DNA of 6,231 bases from assembly GCA_030617525.1 (NCBI GenBank), contig JAUWVG010000154.1, positions 1 to 6,231 of the forward strand, in the 5' to 3' direction. Below are positions 1 through 6,202 of this stretch, in pieces. Both the position numbers and the translations under genes were made by a program. The stretch's first letter is position 1, and the number at the start of each line of letters is the position of its first letter. The notes beneath the pieces are model-generated. The model did no database searches, was not told the DNA's origin, and worked only from the letters and a program-made list of their open reading frames with translations. Source of the stretch: Candidatus Aminicenantota bacterium. GTDB taxonomy: Bacteria; Acidobacteriota; Aminicenantia; Aminicenantales; Aminicenantaceae.

Positions 1-277
1 GAATTCCCTTAAGGGGAATACTCCCTATTCTGAGAATGAAAGTTTCCTTATAAGAAAGCGGGCAGCCCAATACTCTTAGTACCTCCCTATATCTGCTTGG
101 TGAAAAAAAGATAAACATCAGGAGACACACCAGGATACTCAAAGAAACCAGCATAATGTCAGCCTGTCTAAAAACCTTTATAGCTTCTGAGAATTCTATT
201 TTAGAGAAAATGATCGAAAATATGGCAATAGTTAAAACCCAGGGGAAGGCAAATTTGATAGACTTTTTTAAATTCAT
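1..277 (-). CDS. Partial flippase-like membrane protein, LPG_synthase_TM (MprF/UPF0104-type) family, N-terminal 92 residues
   Basis: An open frame on the minus strand starts at an ATG (277-275) and runs to the left edge without a stop, giving 92 complete codons. Residues about 9-24 and 41-58 are hydrophobic membrane segments. Between and after them come the features I associate with the lysylphosphatidylglycerol synthase transmembrane family: a polar link with EAIKVFRQAD (31-40), an amphipathic SRYREVLRVLGCPLSYKETF stretch (61-80), then a GSIPLKG turn (85-91), in the position of the family's usual 'GsffNxxxPg' segment. Known members are multi-pass inner-membrane proteins, some linked to flipping or modifying lipids, so most of the protein lies outside the window. 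The start is 21 nt after the stop of the upstream radical-SAM gene, and an in-frame TAA (301-299) bounds it. The Shine-Dalgarno is weak (GGA, 3 nt before ATG), suggesting translational coupling. The family call is by pattern from memory. Confidence 0.72.
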   Translation of the reverse strand, partial: MNLKKSIKFAFPWVLTIAIFSIIFSKIEFSEAIKVFRQADIMLVSLSILVCLLMFIFFSPSRYREVLRVLGCPLSYKETFILRIGSIPLKGI

Positions 278-298
278 AAATCCAAATGCAACAGATTT

Positions 299-1381
299 TT
301 AGTGTTCTTTTCTCCGATAATACTTCTTGTTTAGATGATAATAAAGGACATTGACTAAAGTCGGTAAAGAAAAATTATAAATCAGATTCAATTCCAACCG
401 ATGATGATGCCAGCAATTTTGGCACTCAGGCAGATTGAGAAGACGCCAGGCTTTTTCAAATCCATCTTTGATGACGTTTACTGGATTCTCCCTATCGATG
501 GCATAGTAACAAGGAACGAGCTGTCCATCTGGTCGGATGCGTCCAAATATTCGACCCCCTGTACACGGCAAATCACCAAAATTTGGAAATTTATACAAAT
601 AGTTGAGCATAACCATGGATTGATCCATGGGATTATAGAATTTTCTCTGGCCTGAAAAAATGTCTTTAAAGATAAAATCTGTGCCAAATTTTTGAAGGAC
701 TCCTATGAACTCCCTTGAATTTTTTGTTTTTCTAATCTCTTTTAAAAAATCTAATAATCCTTTCAATTGATCTTGAGCCGGACCCAACTCAGGCAGATCA
801 CATAGAGGTTGGAAACTTACAAACGCGCCTGTGTCCAAAGCCTTACTCAAGGTAAAGGTCAGGCTCTCTACTGTTGTATACTTGTTCATCACAGAAACAA
901 TCAAACATCGCCAGTTGTTTTTTCTAACCACATCCAAGGCTTTCATTATCTTCGAGAAAGAGCCCTCTCCCCTTGCCTTTTCATGCGCATATAAATCACC
1001 ATCCAAGCTGACTTGAATCATATCCGCAGAAGCGGCATTTAATTCTTTTTCCATCTGGGGTAATAATAAACCGTTTGTTGTGTACTGAACCCACATCCCA
1101 AGTTTTTTGGCCTTGACCACAAGTGCGGGCAAATAAGGAACTAACAGAGGCTCTCCGCCGGTAAAAGAGACAATTTTGCAGCCCGCTTCATGGATTTCAT
1201 CCAATATCCTAAAGTGTTCTTCTTGTCCCAACTCTTCTATCTCTTCACTCGCATAACAGTGCGGACAGTTGAGATTGCACTTATGAGTCAGCTCAAAGGC
1301 CATAGCCAACGGATATCTTTTCCCAAAAAATTTGCAGGCCAAAAGGTGGGTTCCCAGGTCAAATATCGTTTTGAATTTCAT
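299..1381 (-). CDS. Radical-SAM protein with a reduced SPASM/twitch-like C-terminal domain
   Basis: Encodes 360 residues from ATG 1381. The radical-SAM core carries the [4Fe-4S]/SAM motif CNLNCPHC (C35, C39, C42), the GGEP motif (75-78) and an SLDG strand (125-128). The C-terminal part has C273-x12-G286-x4-C291, which matches the opening SPASM pattern, then only C320-x2-C323 followed by W-H-H-H (H325-327). The later SPASM cysteines are missing, so a single auxiliary cluster, as in twitch domains, is more likely than two. The last about 35 residues are hydrophobic and then basic, so membrane association is possible. An in-frame TTG at 1411 would add ten residues, but I see no ribosome site before it; the ATG has GGGAGAAAG upstream, with GGGAG 15 nt away. 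SPASM enzymes modify peptides, proteins or small molecules. No precursor peptide is visible, and the lipid/glycan-type neighbours argue for a non-peptide substrate. The substrate is unknown. Confidence 0.9.
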   Translation of the reverse strand: MKFKTIFDLGTHLLACKFFGKRYPLAMAFELTHKCNLNCPHCYASEEIEELGQEEHFRILDEIHEAGCKIVSFTGGEPLLVPYLPALVVKAKKLGMWVQYTTNGLLLPQMEKELNAASADMIQVSLDGDLYAHEKARGEGSFSKIMKALDVVRKNNWRCLIVSVMNKYTTVESLTFTLSKALDTGAFVSFQPLCDLPELGPAQDQLKGLLDFLKEIRKTKNSREFIGVLQKFGTDFIFKDIFSGQRKFYNPMDQSMVMLNYLYKFPNFGDLPCTGGRIFGRIRPDGQLVPCYYAIDRENPVNVIKDGFEKAWRLLNLPECQNCWHHHRLELNLIYNFSLPTLVNVLYYHLNKKYYRRKEH

Positions 1382-1432
1382 GACAACTTTAACTTTCTCC
1401 CAGCCAAACAATAAACATTTTCTATTATCAGG

Positions 1433-2914
1433 TTATTTAAACTTCGATATCTTCCAGTAGAAATTCAGCCTTTTGGGAGCCTCATGGTAGGCGACAAAAT
1501 TCTCATCTTTCTTGGACATGTTTTCCTGGGAAAAGATCATCTCCAGATAACCTAAGAACTTTCTCTTAAACTCTGTAAAAGAACGGACCTTCAAAGTTGA
1601 CCTCAACAAAAAAGAAGGCCGAGAGTGATAACTCACATAGGCCCGCTTGGCCAAGCGGTCTAACTGTTCATTGGTAAGATCGGTCCAGGGCCTGGGAAGG
1701 GGTCTGTCCACTTCTTTTCCAAGCACCCAATCTCTCCAGTAGTCCTCCCCTGTCTCCTGCACCATCTGTTTCCACAAAGAGGTTAAAGGTTTGGCCAAAC
1801 ACTTGGAAAACTGAACGTAATCTAAGTCAAGTTCTTTGGCAAATTTCAACGTCCTTTTTACAGTTTTTTTCGTTTCACCCGGTGCCCCAACCAAAAAAAA
1901 GCCGAGAGCTTTCATCCCCAACTCTTTGGTAATTCCTATCGTTTTCCTTATTTGGTCAAAAGTAATTCCCTTCCTTAGCTTATCCAGCACATCTTGAGAG
2001 CCCGTCTCCAGTCCATAGTAAATCCTTCCACATCCTGCTTCCTTCATCTCCTGCAAAAGCTCTGCATCGATATCCACCCGGGACCTGCAGGCCCAGAGAA
2101 GGTCAAGATTCCGGTTTTTTATCCCCCGGCAGATATCTATCGTTCTCTTCCTGTCGATGGTGAAGTCATAATCAAAGATGTCTATCTCCCGAATGCCGTA
2201 TTTAAAATAACACTCCTCCATTTCGCCCACAACAGTCTCTGGGCTCCGGGGATTAAAGGCTGTTTGACCCGCCTCACAGAAACTGCAGGAATAGGGACAA
2301 CCTAAACTGGTAACCATAACCGTGAAATTCTTCCTCTCTGTAGGAAACTCGGCATAGAGTTCATTGGGGAGAAGGTCTCTGGCTGGATGAGGAAACTTTT
2401 CAAAATCGACCGGCTGGGCAGGATTTATCCTGATCTCGCCATTGGCCTTATAGACCAAACCCACCACTTCCTCCAGTTTTCTCTTGCCTTCCAAAGCAGA
2501 TAAAAGCTGAGGAATTGTATCCAAGGCATGCTCTATCACTCCATAATCTATCTCGGGATGGCTTAGTGACTCTCTGGGATAGACCCGGAGGTTATACCCC
2601 CCTATTACAACTTTTACCTTGAGTACTTTTTTTAGATACCTTATCCATTCCAGAGTTTCGGGAAACATATAGGTGGTCATCATAAAACCAATAATATCCG
2701 GTTTAAAGCTCTTCAGTTTGTCTAAAACCTCTTCCTTGGAGAGCTTTAATGTCCGGGCATCGATGAGAGTTACCTGGTGACCTGCTTGCCGGGCAATGGC
2801 AGCAACCCAGGCCAGGCTTAACGGAGGAAACATTCCAAAATATTTTTGGACAATCCGCAAATTTTCCTCGTGAACCTTGTATTTAAAGGGATTAAAAATC
2901 AGAGCGAATCGCAT
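1433..2914 (-). CDS. B12-binding-domain radical-SAM protein (class B-like)
   Basis: Encodes 493 residues. Residues about 1-140 look like a Rossmann cobalamin-binding domain: an FPPLSLAWVAA helix (29-39), VTLIDA (48-53), PDIIGF (72-77) and VVIGG (102-106). The DxHxxG motif supplying the lower-axial histidine is not intact: D52 is present but A-R-T-L follows. The radical-SAM domain (about 195-370) has C206-x3-C210-x2-C213, a YYGLETGSQDVL segment (299-310) and a GFFLVGAPGET segment (338-348), all typical of B12/radical-SAM proteins. The C-terminal about 120 residues are not recognised. The family includes methylases and ring-forming or coupling enzymes acting on unactivated carbons in lipids, pigments and antibiotics; which reaction applies here cannot be read from sequence. 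The ATG lies 1 nt after the stop of the membrane glycosyltransferase gene and its AAAGGG ribosome site is inside that gene's end. The next gene's ATG is 51 nt downstream. Confidence 0.92.
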   Translation of the reverse strand: MRFALIFNPFKYKVHEENLRIVQKYFGMFPPLSLAWVAAIARQAGHQVTLIDARTLKLSKEEVLDKLKSFKPDIIGFMMTTYMFPETLEWIRYLKKVLKVKVVIGGYNLRVYPRESLSHPEIDYGVIEHALDTIPQLLSALEGKRKLEEVVGLVYKANGEIRINPAQPVDFEKFPHPARDLLPNELYAEFPTERKNFTVMVTSLGCPYSCSFCEAGQTAFNPRSPETVVGEMEECYFKYGIREIDIFDYDFTIDRKRTIDICRGIKNRNLDLLWACRSRVDIDAELLQEMKEAGCGRIYYGLETGSQDVLDKLRKGITFDQIRKTIGITKELGMKALGFFLVGAPGETKKTVKRTLKFAKELDLDYVQFSKCLAKPLTSLWKQMVQETGEDYWRDWVLGKEVDRPLPRPWTDLTNEQLDRLAKRAYVSYHSRPSFLLRSTLKVRSFTEFKRKFLGYLEMIFSQENMSKKDENFVAYHEAPKRLNFYWKISKFK

Positions 2915-2915
2915 T

Positions 2916-4466
2916 CTATCCCTTTGTATATATTCTTTTCCTGATTAAATAACCATTCAAAATTAAACTCAAGAAAATCAAGGGAACAAAAAATTGGGTC
3001 AACAGTTTTATTTTACCTCCCATTGCGCAAGTTGTTATAAACCAATAATCCAAGCACTTGTATCTTATAAAATCTTCGCCTTCTCCTTGATAAGGAATAT
3101 TTTCTCGAATGGCAGCAACTGTCTGCTTTAGGTGTGAAGGCCAAAATTTAAAAAGCCCAATTACAGATGAATGTTTTAGCTCAAAGACAAAATCCTGGCT
3201 GTCATCGATTCCCATTCCAGTCATAACATTTACGTAATCCAATCCAACCGCCAAAAACTGGATCAAAAAGCTTAATCCCACTAGAAAGACGACCAAAACT
3301 AGGAGCAGTTTCCTTTTATTCTTATATATTTTTTCAATAACCGAACTTATGGGCAAAAGCAAAAAAACACTAATCGTAACCATGTGCCTGGGCCCCCAAC
3401 TGAAACCTCCATCCCAGCCTTCGTGTCTTGAATAAAGCAAAAGGTAAATTAGGGGTATGGATATAAACAGTAGAGCCTCTGCTCGATGACGTTTCATAAA
3501 GCTTATAATTCCGAAGAAAAAAAGTAGCAGGCTGGGTGCATAGACAAAAAGACCCTTGCCAGGACTCAATAACTGTCCGAGTAATCCCTCGAAAATAGGA
3601 TTCGTAAACAATTGAATTTTACTGCCGTAACCGGTTTCCCAAATGGACCCGAATCTCATGTAGTTATAACTAAGGACAAGGAAGATAAATGCAGTTAAGG
3701 GCATAACAAATACAAAAAAACGCTGTATTGTACCTCTGAGACCGATTTTTTCTCTGCGTAATAAATACAGCAAATAAAGAAGCAATAAGGGTGTCACCAT
3801 AATCGAGGCGTGTCTTGTGGCCACTGAAAATCCAAGGGCAAATCCTGAAAACAGCAACCATTTCATCTGTCCCGATTGTTTATAACGGTACAAAGCAAAA
3901 CAAGAAAAAAGCAGTAAAAATCCAACTAAGGGCTGCTCAAAAAAATATTTGGTATAAGGCCAAGCCAAGGTCGTCAAACCATAGATCAGACAGACAAAAA
4001 AACTCACTTTTGAAGAAAATTTTAGCCTCTTCAAAAAGAGAAAAATTAAAACACACATCAAGGCCGTTATTAATGGAGAAAAGGCAAGCATTGTGCCTTG
4101 AAGGCCATCGAGGTCCGAACCGAAAACAGCTTTGCCGATCAAGAACAGGGGAACAGCGGCCAGAGACTGCCCAAAGCCGTATTTGGCATAGACATAGCCG
4201 TTTCTGCCAATTTTGCCCAAGGGCGTCTCTGTTCCCGGTTGACTTTCACTCGGCAAATGATTGGCAATATAAGGCTGACCATCAGGCCAATAAGTGAACC
4301 GACCATCCAAAACAAAGTTTTGAGTCACAAAATAGAGGGCCTGATCATGGAGGACATAAAAATGGCCAGCCATGGTCAATACATAAATGGAGAAGAAAAA
4401 GAAAAACAGGATTATTCCTAGAGGAATATTTTTATAAAACTTTCGTTTCAAGAAGTTTTGGATCAC
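2916..4466 (-). CDS. Multi-pass membrane protein, probable GT-C-fold (family 39-like) glycosyltransferase
   Basis: Encodes 516 residues with about 12-13 hydrophobic segments (roughly 15-32, 100-114, 128-146, 154-170, 178-194, 203-218, 222-236, 250-268, 306-323, 330-346, 364-376, 386-405, 490-508). The first segment is followed by a long non-cytoplasmic loop (33-98) with acidic D41, the place where GT-C enzymes carry their catalytic acid. A YAKYGFGQSL motif (93-102) and a GWDGGFSWGPRH motif (350-361) resemble those in bacterial family-39-like membrane transferases. Known members move a sugar from a polyprenyl-phosphate donor to a lipid, glycan or protein on the outer face of the inner membrane. 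The start is GTG at 4466 with almost no Shine-Dalgarno (GAG, 1 nt from it); the next internal ATG (residue 32) would remove the first membrane helix. It is the first gene of the minus-strand operon. The membrane topology is clear; the donor, acceptor and even transferase activity are inferred. Confidence 0.85.
   Translation of the reverse strand: MIQNFLKRKFYKNIPLGIILFFFFFSIYVLTMAGHFYVLHDQALYFVTQNFVLDGRFTYWPDGQPYIANHLPSESQPGTETPLGKIGRNGYVYAKYGFGQSLAAVPLFLIGKAVFGSDLDGLQGTMLAFSPLITALMCVLIFLFLKRLKFSSKVSFFVCLIYGLTTLAWPYTKYFFEQPLVGFLLLFSCFALYRYKQSGQMKWLLFSGFALGFSVATRHASIMVTPLLLLYLLYLLRREKIGLRGTIQRFFVFVMPLTAFIFLVLSYNYMRFGSIWETGYGSKIQLFTNPIFEGLLGQLLSPGKGLFVYAPSLLLFFFGIISFMKRHRAEALLFISIPLIYLLLYSRHEGWDGGFSWGPRHMVTISVFLLLPISSVIEKIYKNKRKLLLVLVVFLVGLSFLIQFLAVGLDYVNVMTGMGIDDSQDFVFELKHSSVIGLFKFWPSHLKQTVAAIRENIPYQGEGEDFIRYKCLDYWFITTCAMGGKIKLLTQFFVPLIFLSLILNGYLIRKRIYTKG
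2920..2925 (-). promoter_or_regulatory. Ribosome binding site of the B12-domain radical-SAM gene
   Basis: AAAGGG lies 5 nt before the ATG at 2914. It sits inside the final codons of the upstream membrane glycosyltransferase gene, whose TAG stop is 1 nt from that ATG. It fixes the start and indicates translational coupling of the two genes. Confidence 0.7.
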
Positions 4467-4472
4467 TCTCAG

Positions 4473-4485
4473 TGCAATTATTGCA
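4473..4485. repeat. 13-bp inverted repeat, possible operator
   Basis: TGCAAT-T-ATTGCA is a perfect 6-bp inverted repeat around one central base. It ends 6 bp before the GTG start of the membrane glycosyltransferase gene and covers the predicted -10 element of its promoter. A bound repressor there would block transcription. An AT-rich palindrome of this size can also arise by chance, so operator function is inferred from position only. Confidence 0.4.
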
Positions 4486-4506
4486 TTTTTATCTATCCGT
4501 TGCCAA
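4477..4506 (-). promoter_or_regulatory. Candidate sigma-70-type promoter for the minus-strand operon
   Basis: On the minus strand a -35-like TTGGCA (4506-4501) and a -10-like AATAAT (4482-4477) are 18 nt apart, each matching five of six consensus bases. Transcription would begin near 4470, only about 4 nt before the GTG at 4466, giving an almost leaderless mRNA. That agrees with the lack of a good ribosome site but is unusual for a GTG start. Confidence 0.4.
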
Positions 4507-4619
4507 TAGAAAGATTGAATAGGTCAGATCAAATAAGAGTTCCTGCTGGCCACATCAGGCCCTGTGTTTTTTGCTGAAAAAATGGTTAGCCATTGAAAGG
4601 GGGAACACACATCTTTGTA

Positions 4620-4648
4620 TTGACAATTGTTCTCCTTGCATTCATAAA
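4620..4648 (+). promoter_or_regulatory. Candidate sigma-70-type promoter for the GH3/ferritin-like pair
   Basis: A perfect -35 TTGACA (4620-4625) is followed after 17 nt by CATAAA (4643-4648), four of six matches to the -10 consensus. The expected start is near 4655, leaving a leader of about 8 nt that consists almost entirely of the GAGGGAG ribosome site before ATG 4663. An 8-bp palindrome, ACAATTGT, overlaps the -35. Confidence 0.5.
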
Positions 4649-4662
4649 TGGCCTGAGGGAGT

Positions 4663-5820
4663 ATGAATTCTTACAGCCGTAGAGACTTCTTGAAAAAATC
4701 GGGTGTGGCCTTCTCGGGCCTGGCTCTGATGGGAAAACCCAGATTCTTGCCTGATCTCAAAGAGACCAGACCTGTATCGCTTGAAGAAAAATTAGGGCAG
4801 ATGCTTTTAATCGGTTTCCGTGGTATCAAAGTTGATAAGAATCACCCCATTGTCCAGGATATTCTGTTGAGAAACATCGGGAGTGTCGTTCTTTTTGATT
4901 ATGATGTCCCCGATAAATCTACTGTTCGTAATGTTGCTTCACCCAGCCAGTTGAAAAACCTTGTTTCTAATCTTCAGTCTTTTTCCAAGACTCCGCTTCT
5001 CGTTGCTGTGGATTATGAAGGCGGCCGCATCTCAAGATTAAAGGAAAAGTTCGATTTCCCTTCCACATATTCGGCCCATTATTTTGGACAAAAAAATAAT
5101 TTGGACCTGACTTTCAGACATGCGGAACACATGGGCAAGCTTCTCCAAACACTTGGAATAAACCTCAATCTGGCTCCTGTGGTCGATCTCAATACAAATC
5201 CGGATAATCCTATTATCGGAAAGCTTGAAAGAAGCTATTCAAAAGATCCTGAAATAGTGACCTCTCATGCAGAAAAATTTATTCAGGCATTTCACAGGCA
5301 CAATGTGCTGTGCGCGCTCAAACATTTTCCGGGCCATGGGAGTTCTACCGGTGATTCCCATCTCGGGATGGTCGATGTCTCCCGTACTTGGATTGAGGAC
5401 GAGCTTTTTCCCTACAGTAGTCTTATTTCCAAGCACAAAGTGGATGCCGTCATGACCGCCCATGTGTTTAATAAACACTTGGATTCAGAGTATCCCGCCA
5501 CACTTTCCAAGCGGATTATTACAGGTCTTCTCAGGGAAAAATTGAAATATGATGGCGTAGTGATCTCCGACGACATGCAGATGGGAGCCATTGCACAAGA
5601 ATATGGTTTGGAATCTGCGATTTTCAGAGCTGTCGAGGCGGGTGTAGATATTCTTGCTTTTGCAAATAACTCGACATTTGACGTTTCCATAGCCCTCAAA
5701 GCTGTCGAGATTTTAAAAAGACTCATCAAAATAAAAAAGATCAGCTCTGAAAGGATTAATGAATCCTACAATCGTATTATGAATCTTAAAAAAGGAGTGA
5801 ATTATGACAGAAAAGCTTAA
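4663..5820 (+). CDS. Tat-exported glycoside hydrolase family 3 beta-N-acetylhexosaminidase, NagZ-like
   Basis: Encodes 385 residues. The N-terminus has a twin-arginine signal, SRRDFLKK (5-12), then a short hydrophobic stretch (about 14-24); no clear AxA cleavage site follows. The mature part is a single GH3 barrel: EEKLGQMLLIGF (41-52), VDYEGGRISRL (116-126), the KHFPGHG motif (220-226) with D231 and H233 of the D-S-H loop that serves as general acid/base in NagZ enzymes, and ISDDMQMGAI (301-310), where D303 is the expected nucleophile. Family members release N-acetylglucosamine from muropeptides or other glycans. Classical Gram-negative NagZ is cytoplasmic, so the Tat signal places this one in the periplasm or outside. 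The usual Gln of the DQEGG segment is Tyr118. The intact Tat signal and GAGGGAG just upstream support this start. The last 17 nt overlap the ferritin-like gene. Confidence 0.92.
   Translation: MNSYSRRDFLKKSGVAFSGLALMGKPRFLPDLKETRPVSLEEKLGQMLLIGFRGIKVDKNHPIVQDILLRNIGSVVLFDYDVPDKSTVRNVASPSQLKNLVSNLQSFSKTPLLVAVDYEGGRISRLKEKFDFPSTYSAHYFGQKNNLDLTFRHAEHMGKLLQTLGINLNLAPVVDLNTNPDNPIIGKLERSYSKDPEIVTSHAEKFIQAFHRHNVLCALKHFPGHGSSTGDSHLGMVDVSRTWIEDELFPYSSLISKHKVDAVMTAHVFNKHLDSEYPATLSKRIITGLLREKLKYDGVVISDDMQMGAIAQEYGLESAIFRAVEAGVDILAFANNSTFDVSIALKAVEILKRLIKIKKISSERINESYNRIMNLKKGVNYDRKA
5791..5797 (+). promoter_or_regulatory. Ribosome binding site of the ferritin-like gene
   Basis: AAAGGAG lies 6 nt before the ATG at 5804 and inside the end of the GH3 gene. 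It is the strongest Shine-Dalgarno in the window. It supports the start even though the two reading frames overlap by 17 nt. Confidence 0.75.
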
Positions 5821-6097
5821 TGAGCTTCTTGAGGCGTCTATTGAGCTTGAGCTGTGTATGTCCGAATTGTATTTTTTGTACGAAAATCTATTTCCGGAGG
5901 ACAGCGAATTCTGGTGGAAACTTGCCAATGAAGAGGTCAATCACGCAAGCCTTTTAAAAAGTGGACGTGTTTATCTGGAGAAGGGCATCCTGCCTGAGGA
6001 GATCCTATTTGAAGACATCACGGGTCTGAAGAGTTCGATCAAAAAGATTCAAAAGATGATTAACGAGTACAATCAAACAGCACCTTCCTTTCAGTGA
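5804..6097 (+). CDS. Short ferritin/rubrerythrin-like protein, single helix pair
   Basis: Encodes 97 residues, highly charged and predicted almost all helical. The first helix has E14, E16 and E21; the second carries E43-E44-V-N-H47, the E-x-x-H half-site of ferritin-like di-iron proteins, 30 residues after E14. Rubrerythrin-type proteins normally repeat this pattern in a second helix pair (about 140-180 residues). Here the chain stops after a third, lysine-rich helix-like segment (about 71-91) with no second E-x-x-H. Either it dimerises to complete a four-helix bundle, as encapsulated ferritins of about 100 residues do, or it is a gene truncated by a mutation. The usual roles in the family are iron storage or peroxide/oxygen defence, which would suit a cell relying on radical-SAM enzymes. 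It is translated from its own strong ribosome site and overlaps the GH3 gene. Iron binding is inferred. Confidence 0.8.
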   Translation: MTEKLNELLEASIELELCMSELYFLYENLFPEDSEFWWKLANEEVNHASLLKSGRVYLEKGILPEEILFEDITGLKSSIKKIQKMINEYNQTAPSFQ

Positions 6098-6175
6098 TTC
6101 AGACAGTAGAGGGCAATCCATTTTAACTCATTAATTTATAAGAACTTGTAGTCCATCAAAAAACGGATCTTAAAA

Positions 6176-6200
6176 TTATCTTCGGATGGCTCATTTTTTT
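6176..6200 (+). terminator. Weak intrinsic terminator candidate after the ferritin-like gene
   Basis: A short stem (6176-6180 with 6185-6189, including two G-U pairs) closes a C(UUCG)G tetraloop and is followed 4 nt later by seven T residues (6194-6200). A competing pairing of CCATC (6153-6157) with GATGG (6185-6189) is also possible. The stem is short, so the call is tentative. The rest of 6098-6202 shows no gene. Confidence 0.3.
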
Positions 6201-6202
6201 AC

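Larger units (their letters stand above)
4467..4662. promoter_or_regulatory. Divergent intergenic control region
   Basis: This 196-bp spacer separates the minus-strand radical-SAM/glycosyltransferase operon from the plus-strand GH3/ferritin-like pair. I see no coding region in it beyond trivial peptides. It holds promoter-like elements at both ends, listed separately, and an inverted repeat next to the minus-strand start. The middle (about 4510-4615) shows no further structure I can support. Confidence 0.75.

Noticed and set aside
6..15. Palindrome CCCTTAAGGG next to an EcoRI site at position 1
   Set aside because: It is within the partial flippase-like coding frame. GAATTC also occurs at other places in the window, so neither a cloning junction nor a regulatory site is supported.
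613..630. Perfect 8-bp inverted repeat CCATGGAT-TG-ATCCATGG
   Set aside because: It falls inside the SPASM-like coding region and simply encodes P-M-D-Q-S-M; no hairpin role is suggested by its position.
1994..2305. 103-codon plus-strand frame opposite the B12-domain radical-SAM gene
   Set aside because: It is antisense to the catalytic core with its CxxxCxxC motif, with no recognisable domain and no independent start signal.
3815..4421. Long plus-strand open frames (160 and 107 codons) opposite the membrane glycosyltransferase gene
   Set aside because: They lie antisense to a convincing multi-helix membrane protein, have basic low-complexity products and no ribosome site; they are mirror frames of the real gene.
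4467..4662. A RiPP precursor peptide gene for the SPASM-like protein
   Set aside because: No short frame with a ribosome site, leader-like sequence or Cys/Gly-rich core was found in the spacer or between the operon genes.
5239..5940. Minus-strand frames opposite the GH3 and ferritin-like genes
   Set aside because: They mirror well-conserved catalytic motifs on the plus strand and have no domain or start signal of their own.
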